Below the pieces are notes generated by a model that saw only the letters and a program-made list of their open reading frames with translations, was not told the DNA's origin and ran no database searches. Of a stretch of 11,050 bases of DNA, positions 1 to 8,436 are shown in pieces (the stretch's first letter is position 1; each line of letters starts with the position of its first letter). Both the position numbers and the translations under genes were made by a program. The stretch covers positions 1 through 11,050 of the forward strand of contig CAIPGJ010000231.1 in NCBI GenBank assembly GCA_903864555.1. The letters run 5' to 3'. Source of the DNA: an uncultured Pseudomonadota bacterium. Lineage in GTDB: Bacteria > Pseudomonadota > Gammaproteobacteria > Burkholderiales > SG8-39.

Positions 1-859
1 CAGCCGTTTCAGCGTCGGGCGGCGGCGGCACGTCGGCGGCCAGCGCCAGCACCAGCACCTGCCGGTGCTTGTCGGTGCCGGCAATGGGCACGCACTGGAT
101 CTTGGCAAAGGCATAGGCCTGGTCGCGCTCGACACGCGTCACCTTGGCCACGGGCAAGCCTGGTGGGTAGATGCCATCCATGCCCGAGGTCACCAGCACG
201 TCGCCGTTCTGGATGTCGGCATTGGCGGCCATGAAGCGCAGGTCCAGCGCGGCGCCATCGCCATAGGCAATGGCGCGCAGGCCGTTGCGAACCACCTGCA
301 CCGGGGTTGCCTGTTCCTTGTCGGTGATCAGCGTGACTTCCGCGAGCATGGGAAACACACGCGTCACCTGGCCGATGACCCCGGTGTCGTCCATCACCGC
401 CTGGCCGGCCAAGATGTCGGTGCCGGTGCCCTTGTCGATCACCACCTTGCGCGAGAACGGATCGCGGCCCTGAAACAGGATTTCCGCCATGACGGCCGGG
501 CGTGGCGAGCGCTGGCGTGCTTCCAGCAGGCGGCGCAGGTTGTCGTTCTCGGAGGCCAGTGTTTCCAGGGTGAGTGTGTCCTTGGCCGACTGCAGCAGCT
601 TGCTCTGCATGGCATCGTTTTCGCGCTGCAGGCTGCTCTGGCTGGAGAAGTAGCCGGCAATGCCATTGAAGGCGTCGACCGGTGCCAGGGTAAGCCTTTG
701 CAGGGGGTAGACCAACACGCCGAGGGCGCTGCGTACCGCCTCAAGGGCGTGAAAGCGCGCATCGAGCACCATCAGCATCACCGCGATCGCGATGAAGAAG
801 GTCAGGCGGACGAGCGGGGCGGGACCACGGTGGAAGAAGGGTTGTGGCTGGAATTCCAT
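1..859 (-). CDS. mreC: Rod-shape-determining protein MreC (5' part, cut by window edge)
   Basis: MreC is an inner-membrane, mostly periplasmic scaffold that links cytoplasmic MreB filaments to MreD, RodA and PBP2 during side-wall peptidoglycan synthesis. The frame reads open from the ATG at 857-859 to base 1, giving 286 codons and no stop, so the C-terminus lies outside. Visible in the protein: a short basic N-terminus, one membrane helix at about residues 18-33 (LTFFIAIAVMLMVL), a coiled-coil stretch at about 72-115 (SLQRENDAMQ, LASENDNLRRLLEAR), then the beta-rich MreC domain from about 122, with AEILFQGRDPFSRKVVIDKG, the conserved DDTGVIGQV, and SGMDGIYPPGLPVAKV near 225-240. A Pro-rich tail (VPPPPD) begins at about 277. 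It follows mreB on the same strand with a 135-bp gap. The frame closes at a TAG upstream of the ATG with no other ATG between. No clear Shine-Dalgarno precedes this ATG, which is odd. The family call is secure. Confidence 0.95.
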   Translation of the reverse strand, partial: MEFQPQPFFHRGPAPLVRLTFFIAIAVMLMVLDARFHALEAVRSALGVLVYPLQRLTLAPVDAFNGIAGYFSSQSSLQRENDAMQSKLLQSAKDTLTLETLASENDNLRRLLEARQRSPRPAVMAEILFQGRDPFSRKVVIDKGTGTDILAGQAVMDDTGVIGQVTRVFPMLAEVTLITDKEQATPVQVVRNGLRAIAYGDGAALDLRFMAANADIQNGDVLVTSGMDGIYPPGLPVAKVTRVERDQAYAFAKIQCVPIAGTDKHRQVLVLALAADVPPPPDAETA

Positions 860-909
860 CAGGGTCGGGCGGTCACGGGCTGTCCGCGCGGGGTGGTGGA
901 GGGCGTCAT
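859..909 (-). other. Possible 16-codon leader ORF overlapping the mreC start
   Basis: On the minus strand an ATG at 907-909 opens a 16-codon frame (MTPSTTPRGQPVTARP). Its TGA overlaps the mreC ATG by one base in a TGATG arrangement. Such overlaps often couple translation, and mreC lacks a clear Shine-Dalgarno of its own. Against it, the leader ORF also has no convincing ribosome binding site (the sequence before it is A-rich), and short frames arise by chance. Coding is unproven. Confidence 0.2.
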
Positions 910-994
910 TCTATTTTTTGTATGGCCCACGTTTGTTCCCTTGCCCGTAGTGCTGGTTCCACTGTGTGGATGATGGCAGCTGGCGCCTGTCCTG

Positions 995-2119
<1,125 letters not shown>

Positions 2120-2121
2120 TC

Positions 2122-2409
2122 ATGTCCCTGAGTCTGGAAGAAGTGCGCCGCGTGGCAGCCTTGGCCCGCATCCGTGTCAGCGATGAGGAGGCGCAGGCCA
2201 CCTGCGCCCAACTCAACAGCATCCTTGACCTGATCGGGCAGATGCAGGCGGTGGATACCACCGGGATCGAGCCGATGTCGCATGCGCTCGATGTGCCGCT
2301 GCGCCTGCGCGAAGACAAGGTCACTGACCAGAACCGGCGCGAATTGTTCCAGTCCATCGCTCCCCGCGTCGAAGAGGGCCTGTACCTGGTGCCCAAAGTC
2401 ATCGAGTGA
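2122..2409 (+). CDS. gatC: Asp-tRNA(Asn)/Glu-tRNA(Gln) amidotransferase subunit C
   Basis: GatC is the small subunit of the GatCAB amidotransferase, which amidates Glu-tRNA(Gln) and/or Asp-tRNA(Asn) in the cytoplasm. It wraps between GatA and GatB and stabilises the complex. The product is 95 residues, normal for the family. Recognisable features: the N-terminal helix [21 protein letters not shown] (3-23), the second helix with [20 protein letters not shown] (31-50), the conserved turn [18 protein letters not shown] (50-67) and the C-terminal LYLVPKVIE. The start is the ATG at 2122; the open frame extends 20 codons further upstream, but those residues do not resemble GatC and run through the promoter-like element. 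The upstream ribosome site is weak (GAGA within a dyad). It is first of the gatC-gatA-gatB operon. Confidence 0.96.
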   Translation: MSLSLEEVRRVAALARIRVSDEEAQATCAQLNSILDLIGQMQAVDTTGIEPMSHALDVPLRLREDKVTDQNRRELFQSIAPRVEEGLYLVPKVIE

Positions 2410-2500
2410 GAACCCGCAGTGAGGTGTCAGTTGTGAGGAGGACAGGGCGCCGCAACCGGCGCATTGACGTCCCCACACCTCACCCCTTACCGTTCCTGCA
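2410..2500 (+). promoter_or_regulatory. Structured gatC-gatA spacer with nested inverted repeats
   Basis: This 91-bp spacer is not coding but holds nested complementary segments. GTGAGGTGT (2419-2427) pairs perfectly with ACACCTCAC (2475-2483). Inside it, GGAC (2440-2443) pairs with GTCC (2469-2472), and GCGCCG (2447-2452) pairs with CGGCGC (2457-2462) around a CAAC loop. A second GTGAGG at 2433-2438 could compete for the same CCTCAC arm, and GTGAG also occurs at 2406-2410 over the gatC stop. A purine-rich GAGGAGGA (2435-2442) resembles a Shine-Dalgarno but has no usable start after it. gatA itself has no obvious site just before its ATG. The structure may protect the transcript or modulate gatA translation; the role is unknown. 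Confidence 0.4.
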
Positions 2501-3952
2501 ATGATCAATCAGTCCCTCAAAGAACTCTCGGTTGCCCTTGCCGCGAGGAAGATTTCCAGTGTCGAACTGGCGAAGCTCTTCCTTCGTCGCATCCATGCCC
2601 TGAATGGCGACCTCAATGCCTTCATCACCGTGGATGAAGCGCGCACCCTCGAGCAGGCGCGCGCCGCGGATGAGCGCATCGCGCGTGGCGAGGCGACCAG
2701 CCTGACCGGCATACCGGTGGCGCACAAGGACATCTTCTGTGCTCGAGGCTGGCGCACTACCTGCGGCTCGCGCATGCTGGCCAATTTCACCGCCCCGTAC
2801 GATGCACACCTGATCGAGTCCTTTAATGCGGCCGGCGCGGTGATCCTGGGCAAGACCAACATGGACGAGTTTGCGATGGGCTCCTCCAACGAGACCTCCT
2901 GGTTTGGCCCAGTGAAAAATCCCTGGGATCGCACCCGCGTGCCGGGCGGTTCTTCCGGTGGTTCGGCGGCGGCGGTGGCCGCGCGCATGGCCCCGGCGGC
3001 CACGGCCACCGACACCGGCGGTTCGATCCGCCAGCCGGCGGCGCTGACCGGGCTGACCGGCATCAAGCCCACCTACGGCCTGGTGTCGCGCTACGGCATG
3101 ATTGCCTTTGCCTCCAGTCTGGATCAGGCCGGCACGCTCACCCGCAGCGCCGAGGACTCGGCCTTGCTGCTCAATGTCATGGCCGGCTTCGACGATCGCG
3201 ACTCCACCAGCGTGCAGCGCCCGCGCGAGGACTACACTCGCGACCTTGGCCAGCCGCTGGCCGGCCTGCGCGTCGGTGTGGTGAAGGAGCATTTCGGTGA
3301 AGGTCTGTCCCCCGACGTGGGTTCTGCCGTGCAGGCCTCGCTGCAGGAGCTGCAGAAGCTCGGCGCGACGCTGGTCGAAGTCAGCCTGCCCAATGCGGGG
3401 CTGGCCATCGCCGCCTATTACGTGATTGCGCCGGCGGAAGCCTCCTCGAACCTCTCCCGTTTTGACGGGGTGCGTTACGGCCATCGTGCCGCGGAATATG
3501 GCGACCTGGCCGAGATGTACTCGAAGTCGCGCGCCGAAGGCTTTGGCGCCGAGGTCAAGCGCCGCATCCTCATCGGCACCTATGTGCTGTCGCACGGCTA
3601 TTACGATGCCTACTACGTGAAGGCGCAGAAGCTGCGCCGTCTGATCGCCGCGGATTTTGCCGAGGCCTTCAGGCAGTGCGATGTGGTGGCGGGCCCGACT
3701 TCGCCCATCGTCGCCTTCGAGCTGGGGGCCAAGGCTGCCGACCCGGTGCAGATGTACCTGAACGACGTGTACACCATCCCGGCCAACCTGGCGGGCCTGC
3801 CGGGGATGTCGCTGCCCTGCGGTTTCGGCGACCAGGGATTGCCCGCCGGACTGCATCTGGTCGGGGATTATTTTTCGGAAGCGAAGATGCTGCGCATCGC
3901 GCACCAATACCAGCAGGCCACCGGGTGGCACCTGCGTTCGCCGGAGGTTTGA
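2501..3952 (+). CDS. gatA: Asp-tRNA(Asn)/Glu-tRNA(Gln) amidotransferase subunit A
   Basis: GatA is the glutaminase subunit of GatCAB: it hydrolyses glutamine, and the ammonia is channelled to GatB. It belongs to the amidase-signature family and is 483 residues, the usual size. The Ser-cisSer-Lys triad is intact by motif: Lys76 in IPVAHKDIF, Ser151 in the glycine/serine loop [13 protein letters not shown], and Ser175 in [10 protein letters not shown]. These sit three residues earlier than the equivalents I recall in Staphylococcus GatA (79, 154, 178). Further family blocks are [20 protein letters not shown] (117-136), [20 protein letters not shown] and, near the C-terminus, [13 protein letters not shown]. 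The ATG at 2501 gives the normal N-terminus ([10 protein letters not shown]); ribosome binding looks poor. The TGA is followed two bases later by the gatB ATG, indicating tight coupling. Confidence 0.97.
   Translation: MINQSLKELSVALAARKISSVELAKLFLRRIHALNGDLNAFITVDEARTLEQARAADERIARGEATSLTGIPVAHKDIFCARGWRTTCGSRMLANFTAPYDAHLIESFNAAGAVILGKTNMDEFAMGSSNETSWFGPVKNPWDRTRVPGGSSGGSAAAVAARMAPAATATDTGGSIRQPAALTGLTGIKPTYGLVSRYGMIAFASSLDQAGTLTRSAEDSALLLNVMAGFDDRDSTSVQRPREDYTRDLGQPLAGLRVGVVKEHFGEGLSPDVGSAVQASLQELQKLGATLVEVSLPNAGLAIAAYYVIAPAEASSNLSRFDGVRYGHRAAEYGDLAEMYSKSRAEGFGAEVKRRILIGTYVLSHGYYDAYYVKAQKLRRLIAADFAEAFRQCDVVAGPTSPIVAFELGAKAADPVQMYLNDVYTIPANLAGLPGMSLPCGFGDQGLPAGLHLVGDYFSEAKMLRIAHQYQQATGWHLRSPEV
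3943..3947 (+). promoter_or_regulatory. Ribosome binding site of gatB, inside gatA
   Basis: GGAGG lies within the last codons of gatA, seven bases before the ATG at 3955. It decides the gatB start against the much longer open frame that runs back into gatA. Confidence 0.8.
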
Positions 3953-3954
3953 TC

Positions 3955-5436
3955 ATGGCCGGCCCTTCAAGCCAGTGGGAAATCGTCATCGGGCTGGAGA
4001 CCCACGCCCAGCTGTCCACCGTGTCGAAGATTTTCTCCGGTGCCTCCACGGCCTTCGGCGCAGCGGCCAACACCCAGGCGAGCGCGGTGGACATTGCGCT
4101 GCCCGGCGTGCTGCCGGTGGCGAACAAGGGTGCCGTGGAGCGGGCCATCCGCTTCGGCTTGGCGGCCAATGGCGGCAGCGCCGACCACATCAACCGCCGG
4201 TCGGTGTTTGCCCGCAAGAATTACTTCTATCCGGACCTGCCCAAGGGTTACCAGATCAGCCAGTACGAGACGCCCGTGGTGACCGGCGGCGAGATCGCCA
4301 TCGTGTCGCCGACGCGGGGTGAGATCACGGTGCGCCTGACGCGCGCGCATCTGGAAGAGGATGCCGGCAAGTCCCTGCACGAGGACTTCCAGGGCATGAG
4401 CGGCATCGACCTGAACCGTGCCGGCACGCCGCTGCTGGAGATCGTTTCCGAGCCGGACATGTGCTCGGCCGAGGAGGCGGTGGTCTATGCCCGGGCCTTG
4501 CACGTGCTGGTGCGCTGGATCGGCATCTGTGACGGCAACATGCAGGAAGGCAGTTTTCGCTGCGATGCCAATGTGTCGGTGCGCCGTCCCGGCGGGCCGC
4601 TGGGCACGCGGCGCGAGATCAAGAACCTCAATTCCTTCCGCTTCCTGCAGCAGGCCATCGAATACGAGGCGCGCTGGCAGATCGAGACCATCGAGGATGG
4701 CGGCACCATCCAGCAGGCCACCGTGTTGTTCGACCCGGATTCCGGCAAGACGCGCGCCATGCGCAGCAAGGAAGACGCGCACGATTACCGCTACTTCCCC
4801 GATCCGGACCTGCTGCCGCTGGTGATCGACGATGCCTGGATAGACCGGGTGCGCGGCGAATTGCCGGAGCTGCCCGCGCAGAAGCGCGCACGCTATGCCG
4901 CCGACTGGGGCCTGTCGGCCGCCGATGCGCTGTCCCTCACGCAGTCGCGTGAGACCGCCGAGTATTTCGAGCAGGTGGTGGCCACGCTGGGCGGTGAGGC
5001 CGCCAAGATGGCGGCCAACTGGATCATGGGCGAGGTTTCTGCCGGACTCAATCGCGGCAACCTCGACATCGGCCAGTCGCCTGTCAACAGCGCGCAACTG
5101 GCCGGACTCATTCGCCGCATCCGGGACAACACCCTCTCTGGCAAGCTGGCCAAGGAGGTGTTCGACGCCTTGTGGGCGGGCGAGGCCGCGGGGGATCAGA
5201 GCGACCAGGCCGCTGATGCCATCATCGACAAGCGCGGGCTGAAGCAGATTTCCGACAGCGGCGAGATCGAGAAAATCGTCGACGAGGTGCTGGCGGCCAA
5301 TGCACGGTCGGTCGAGGAATTTCGCGCCGGCAAGGAGAAGGCCTTCAATGCACTGGTTGGCCAGGTGATGAAGGCCTCCAGGGGCAAGGCCAATCCCGGA
5401 CAGGTCAACGAGATCCTCAAGCGCAAGTTGTCCTGA
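3955..5436 (+). CDS. gatB: Asp-tRNA(Asn)/Glu-tRNA(Gln) amidotransferase subunit B
   Basis: GatB activates the acid side chain of the mischarged tRNA by ATP-dependent phosphorylation and then amidates it with ammonia from GatA. The product is 493 residues, slightly long but within family range. Visible motifs: [13 protein letters not shown] near residues 8-20, [18 protein letters not shown] (88-105), the family signature [18 protein letters not shown] (151-168), and [16 protein letters not shown] in the middle. After about residue 345 comes the helical tail, including the C-terminal YqeY-like tRNA-binding part ([20 protein letters not shown] and ending [12 protein letters not shown]). The start is the ATG at 3955, two bases after the gatA stop, supported by GGAGG and by the conserved N-terminus. 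It is the last gene of the operon; the next gene begins 108 bp on and is functionally unrelated. Confidence 0.97.
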   Translation: MAGPSSQWEIVIGLETHAQLSTVSKIFSGASTAFGAAANTQASAVDIALPGVLPVANKGAVERAIRFGLAANGGSADHINRRSVFARKNYFYPDLPKGYQISQYETPVVTGGEIAIVSPTRGEITVRLTRAHLEEDAGKSLHEDFQGMSGIDLNRAGTPLLEIVSEPDMCSAEEAVVYARALHVLVRWIGICDGNMQEGSFRCDANVSVRRPGGPLGTRREIKNLNSFRFLQQAIEYEARWQIETIEDGGTIQQATVLFDPDSGKTRAMRSKEDAHDYRYFPDPDLLPLVIDDAWIDRVRGELPELPAQKRARYAADWGLSAADALSLTQSRETAEYFEQVVATLGGEAAKMAANWIMGEVSAGLNRGNLDIGQSPVNSAQLAGLIRRIRDNTLSGKLAKEVFDALWAGEAAGDQSDQAADAIIDKRGLKQISDSGEIEKIVDEVLAANARSVEEFRAGKEKAFNALVGQVMKASRGKANPGQVNEILKRKLS

Positions 5437-5447
5437 GATACAAGGTT

Positions 5448-5471
5448 CGGACGCGGCCCCCACGGTCCGCG
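5448..5471 (+). terminator. Weak hairpin after gatB, possible terminator
   Basis: Twelve bases after the gatB stop, CGGAC (5448-5452) can pair with GTCCG (5465-5469), or alternatively CGCGG (5452-5456) with CCGCG (5467-5471). The loops are 10-12 bases and no run of T follows (only GCTTTGT), so it is a poor intrinsic terminator. Rho-dependent termination, or readthrough into the hydrolase gene, is equally possible. Confidence 0.25.
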
Positions 5472-5501
5472 CCGCTTTGTCCAGATACTCGCGGGGCATG
5501 C

Positions 5502-5523
5502 GCAACAATGCCGGCCCTGTTGC
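5502..5523. promoter_or_regulatory. 22-bp dyad upstream of the hydrolase gene
   Basis: GCAACA (5502-5507) and TGTTGC (5518-5523) are perfect inverted arms around a centre that is itself palindromic (GCCGGC, 5510-5515), so 18 of 22 bases obey two-fold symmetry. It ends eight bases before the GGAGG of the hydrolase gene. It could be an operator for a dimeric regulator or an RNA hairpin in the leader. I see no good -10/-35 pair nearby. Confidence 0.35.
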
Positions 5524-5544
5524 TGATACAGGAGGGGAGCCAGC

Positions 5545-7413
5545 ATGGCCGCGAATCTCAAACCCGGGCCGGATATCGTGGTCGAGCGCAATGTCATGGT
5601 GGCCATGCGCGATGGCGTGCGCCTGGCCACCGACATCCACCGTCCGGCGCGCGATGGCGTGGCGCTGCCCGGCCCCTTTCCGGTGCTCGTCGAGCGCACG
5701 CCTTATGACAAGGCCGGCACGCGTGCCGGCGAGCGCACCGCCGCCGATCCGCGCCCGCTGACGCGCGATGAAGTCGCCGCGCATTTCGTGCGCCACGGCT
5801 ATGTCGTGGTGCTGCAGGACCTGCGCGGGCGTTACGGCTCCGAGGGCGTGTTCACCAAGTACATTGGCGAGGCGGCCGATGGCTACGACACTCTGGGCTG
5901 GATCGTGCAGCAGCCCTGGTGCAATGGCGGCATTGGCACTTTCGGCCTGTCCTATTCGGCGCATACCCAGACGGCCATGATCAGCCTGCGTCCGCCGGGA
6001 CTGAAGGCGATGTTCCTCGACTGCGGTGGCTTCTCCAATGCCTATCGCGGCGGGGCCCGCCAGGGCGGTGCCTTCGAACTGAAGCAGGCAACCTGGGCCT
6101 TCAAGCACGCGGCACTGAGCCCGGTGGCGCAGGCCGATCCGGTGATCCTGGCGGCCATGAAGAAGGAGGACATCCGTGCCTGGTTCCAGGCCATGCCCTG
6201 GAAGCGCGGCCATTCGCCGCTGCGCTGGGTGCCGGAATACGAAGAGTACTTCTTCGACCAGTGGGAGCGCGGGCGCTTCGATGATTACTGGCGCCAGCCC
6301 GAGCTCTGGGCGGCGGGGCACTACGACGCCTTCAACGGCATCCCCGTGATGCTGATGTGTGGCTGGTGGGATCCGTATGCGCAGACCACTACCGACAACT
6401 ACACCGGCATCAGCTCACAGCCCGAGGGCAGGGCCTGCATGGTGATGGGCCCGTGGACCCATGGCCAGCACAGCGTCACCCATGCCGGGGATGTGGATTT
6501 CGGTCCCGCCGCCATCATGGAAGGACAGATCGCCAAGGATTACCTGGCGATGCGTCTGGACTGGTTCGAGCGCTGGCTCAAGCCCGCAGCCACGCCGGCG
6601 CCGCTGCCTGCAGTGCGTTATTTCCGCATGGGCGGCGGTTCCGGCCGCCTCAATGCCGAGGGTCGGCTGGAGCATGGCGGGCAATGGCGTTCGGGTGCCC
6701 ACTGGCCCTTGCCGCAGGGCGCGTTCAGCCCCTATTACCTGCATGAGGACGGCACGCTGCGCATCCAGCCCCCGTCAGCCGTGACGGCTTCGCGCGCCTA
6801 TGACTATGACCCGTCCAATCCGGTGCCCACCATCGGCGGGCAGATCACCTCGGGCGAGCCGCTGATGCAGCCGGGACCTTACGATCAGCGCACCAGCGAG
6901 AAGCTCTATGGCGCGAAGCCGCCCTTCCTGCCGCTGTCGGCACGCCACGACGTGCTGGTGTTCGAGACGCCGACGCTGGAACAGGATGTCGAGGTGACCG
7001 GACCGATTTCGGTGAAGCTGTGGATTTCCTCCAGCGCACCGGACACCGATTTCACCGCCAAACTGATCGACTGGCATCCGCCCAGCGCGGATTATCCCCA
7101 GGGTTACGCCATGAACCTCACCAGCGGCATCCTGCGCTGCCGCTACCGCCAGTCCTGGGAGCGCGAGACCTTCCTCTCGCCCGGCGAGGTGGCGGAAATC
7201 CTCATCGAGCCCATGCCCACATCCAACCTGTTTAGGAAGGGCCATCGTATCCGCCTCGACATCTCCAGCAGCAACTTCCCGCATTTCGATGTCAATCCGA
7301 ATACCGGTGAACCCGAAGGCCGCGCGCAACGCCGCCAACTCGCCATCAATACCGTGCACATGGATCAATCGCGGCCTTCGCACATCGTTCTGCCGGTCGT
7401 GCCATTGGACTAG
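5545..7413 (+). CDS. CocE/NonD-type (S15 family) alpha/beta hydrolase
   Basis: This family includes cocaine esterase, alpha-amino-acid ester hydrolases, glutaryl-7-ACA acylase and X-Pro dipeptidyl peptidases; members cleave ester or amide bonds. The product is 622 residues, normal for CocE-like enzymes. The triad is visible: nucleophile Ser136 in GTFGLSYSAHTQ, Asp276 in CGWWDPYAQ and His306 in MGPWTHGQH. Upstream are the typical strands VMVAMRDGVRLATDIHRP (18-35), PVLVERTPYDK and VVLQDLRGRYGSEG (88-101). A helical cap occupies about 165-260, and a C-terminal jelly-roll domain starts at about 455 (FETPTLEQDVEVTGPISVKL, followed by DTDFTAKLID). No signal peptide is seen, so it is probably cytoplasmic. 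The ATG at 5545 is supported by GGAGG at 5531-5535. It converges on the GntR gene. The substrate cannot be inferred; the neighbouring peptide-type transporter is suggestive only. Confidence 0.9.
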   Translation: MAANLKPGPDIVVERNVMVAMRDGVRLATDIHRPARDGVALPGPFPVLVERTPYDKAGTRAGERTAADPRPLTRDEVAAHFVRHGYVVVLQDLRGRYGSEGVFTKYIGEAADGYDTLGWIVQQPWCNGGIGTFGLSYSAHTQTAMISLRPPGLKAMFLDCGGFSNAYRGGARQGGAFELKQATWAFKHAALSPVAQADPVILAAMKKEDIRAWFQAMPWKRGHSPLRWVPEYEEYFFDQWERGRFDDYWRQPELWAAGHYDAFNGIPVMLMCGWWDPYAQTTTDNYTGISSQPEGRACMVMGPWTHGQHSVTHAGDVDFGPAAIMEGQIAKDYLAMRLDWFERWLKPAATPAPLPAVRYFRMGGGSGRLNAEGRLEHGGQWRSGAHWPLPQGAFSPYYLHEDGTLRIQPPSAVTASRAYDYDPSNPVPTIGGQITSGEPLMQPGPYDQRTSEKLYGAKPPFLPLSARHDVLVFETPTLEQDVEVTGPISVKLWISSSAPDTDFTAKLIDWHPPSADYPQGYAMNLTSGILRCRYRQSWERETFLSPGEVAEILIEPMPTSNLFRKGHRIRLDISSSNFPHFDVNPNTGEPEGRAQRRQLAINTVHMDQSRPSHIVLPVVPLD

Positions 7414-7427
7414 GGGCGCTGGCGGCC

Positions 7428-7467
7428 CGAACCGGCTGGTCCGCCCGGTCGGCTCAGGCCCGGTTCG
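7428..7467. terminator. Inverted repeat between convergent genes, possible bidirectional terminator
   Basis: CGAACCGG (7428-7435) and CCGGTTCG (7460-7467) are perfect 8-bp arms separated by 24 bases. The dyad spans the 40-bp gap between the hydrolase stop and the GntR gene and covers the GntR stop codon at 7454-7456. Competing stems exist inside (ACCGG 7431-7435 with CCGGT 7445-7449). There is no T tract on either strand, so termination is plausible from position and symmetry only. Confidence 0.35.
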
Positions 7468-8188
7468 AGGCGTGCAGTCGCAGGCTGTGCAGGCGATGCA
7501 GGGTGATCTTGCGCACCTCCGCGCGCGACGTCTCGATGTGGCTGCGCAGCATCAGGTTGGCCGCGTCGGCCTTGCGTCGCAGCAGTGCCCGCAGGATCTG
7601 ACCGTGCTCGGCATAGGTGGCATGGATGCGTTCTGGGCTGGTGAAGTCCAGGCGCCGGATGATGCGGATGCGCTCGGTCACATCGTGGTGCACCCGCGCC
7701 ATTTCCGTATTGCCCGAGGCCTGCACCAGGGTGGCATGGAAGCGTTCGTCCAGCGCACCGGCCAGGGCCGGATCGTCCAGACGCGCTTCCTGCGGCACCA
7801 GCCAGGCTTCCCGAAGTTCTTCCAGCGCGTGCATGGGCACCTGCTCGCACAGGCGTTTGACGGCGGCGGTCTCCAGCACCACGCGCAGGTCATACAGGTT
7901 CTCGAAGTGCTCGAAGTCAAAGCCGCGCACCGTCCAGCCGCTGCGGTTGGCGACATCGAGGTAGCCCTCCTGCGCCAGCCGGTGCAGGGCCTCCCGTACC
8001 GGAGTGCGTGACACACCCAGGCGCGCGGCAATGTCGTTCTCGCTGAATCGCTCGCCCGGCATCAGCCGGAACTCGAACAGGTCGGACTTCACGCGCGCAT
8101 GCACCGAATCCGCCAGGCGTTGCGGGAGCACGGCCTGCGCTGCCTCCTGGCTGGCTGCCGGTCGATTCCCTGCATAGTCATTGTTCAT
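7454..8188 (-). CDS. GntR-family (FadR/FCD type) transcriptional regulator
   Basis: A 244-residue regulator: an N-terminal winged helix-turn-helix followed by an all-helical FCD ligand domain. The wHTH lies at about residues 22-90, with the hallmark LMPGERFSENDIAARLGVSR (42-61), TPVREALHRLAQEGYLDV and the wing NRSGWTVRGF. The FCD domain spans about 95-230 and retains a plausible metal/ligand set: Asp147 and His151 in LDERFHATL, His195 in YAEHGQIL and His217 in MLRSHIETS. Such proteins usually repress catabolic or transport genes until a carboxylate effector binds. The start chosen is the ATG at 8186-8188, preceded by AGAGGA at good spacing; in-frame ATGs 7 and 18 codons further upstream lack such a site. 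It is divergent from the binding-protein gene and convergent with the hydrolase, so it probably controls one or both (inference). Confidence 0.92.
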   Translation of the reverse strand: MNNDYAGNRPAASQEAAQAVLPQRLADSVHARVKSDLFEFRLMPGERFSENDIAARLGVSRTPVREALHRLAQEGYLDVANRSGWTVRGFDFEHFENLYDLRVVLETAAVKRLCEQVPMHALEELREAWLVPQEARLDDPALAGALDERFHATLVQASGNTEMARVHHDVTERIRIIRRLDFTSPERIHATYAEHGQILRALLRRKADAANLMLRSHIETSRAEVRKITLHRLHSLRLHASNRA

Positions 8189-8267
8189 CGCTGTCCTCTG
8201 CACGCTCATGTGCCACGCTGCACCGCAAGAGTGCGCGGGCACCGTCTGGTGGATTGGCGGGATGCCC

Positions 8268-8297
8268 TGGATATTGCGGCAACCCCTTTGTTGTCAA
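8268..8297 (-). promoter_or_regulatory. Candidate promoter for the GntR gene
   Basis: The minus strand carries a consensus -35 hexamer, TTGACA (8297-8292). The best -10 candidate, TATCCA (8273-8268), lies 18 bp on but matches only the first three bases of TATAAT. The -35 overlaps a 14-bp dyad, CTTTG-ttgt-CAAAG (8286-8299), a possible autoregulatory operator. The gene start is 80 bp downstream. The hexamer alone could be chance. Confidence 0.35.
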
Positions 8298-8342
8298 AGC
8301 CTTGTGCGATCCGCCTCGTTCCCGGCACTGGATGGCACACGC

Positions 8343-8405
8343 CTTGCGTGCATCTTGCATGCCAGCTTGTATCCCAGGTGGTCCGTTCTGGGTACAGGCA
8401 TGCCA
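8343..8405 (+). repeat. Cluster of short repeats upstream of the binding-protein gene
   Basis: CTTGCATGCCAG (8354-8365) is followed directly by CTTGTATCCCAG (8366-8377), 10 of 12 identical. A shorter relative, CTTGCGTGCAT (8343-8353), precedes them. CTGGGTACAGG (8388-8398) is an inverted copy of the third unit with one base missing, forming a dyad (CCCAG 8373-8377 with CTGGG 8388-8392). GCATGCCA recurs at 8357-8364 and 8398-8405, the latter within GGCATGCC. The 11-12 bp spacing places copies on nearly the same helix face. The block ends 31 bp before the ATG and may be the regulator-binding or promoter region; no clear -10/-35 pair was found in it. Confidence 0.5.
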
Positions 8406-8436
8406 CTTTTTCCGGATACCAGAGGGAGGTCCCAGC

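Noticed and set aside
65..973. 302-codon plus-strand open frame
   Set aside because: Lies opposite mreC, whose minus-strand frame shows clear MreC domains; the plus frame has shadow composition (His/Gly/Gln rich) and no recognisable motif.
2435..2442. Strong Shine-Dalgarno-like GAGGAGGA in the gatC-gatA spacer
   Set aside because: No ATG or GTG follows at usable spacing; the TTG at 2464 is out of frame with gatA and not family-like. Kept only as part of the spacer structure.
2480..3931. 483-codon minus-strand open frame
   Set aside because: Exactly antisense to gatA, whose catalytic motifs are intact; His/Gly/Arg-rich shadow of GC-rich codon use.
3676..3954. Upstream extension of the gatB frame to 586 residues
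   Set aside because: Overlaps gatA out of frame and does not resemble GatB; the ATG at 3955 has a proper ribosome site and the family N-terminus.
3967..6321. 784-codon minus-strand open frame
   Set aside because: Spans the opposite strand of both gatB and the hydrolase gene and the spacer between them; no domain seen, shadow composition.
8291..8320. Plus-strand promoter starting from TTGTCA at 8291-8296
   Set aside because: No -10-like hexamer at 16-18 bp (sequence there is CCGCCTCGTT); the opposite strand reading as TTGACA is better.
8254..8436. Upstream extension of the binding-protein frame
   Set aside because: It would bury the Tat signal peptide 61 residues in and run through the repeat and promoter region; the ATG at 8437 has GGGAGG at good spacing.
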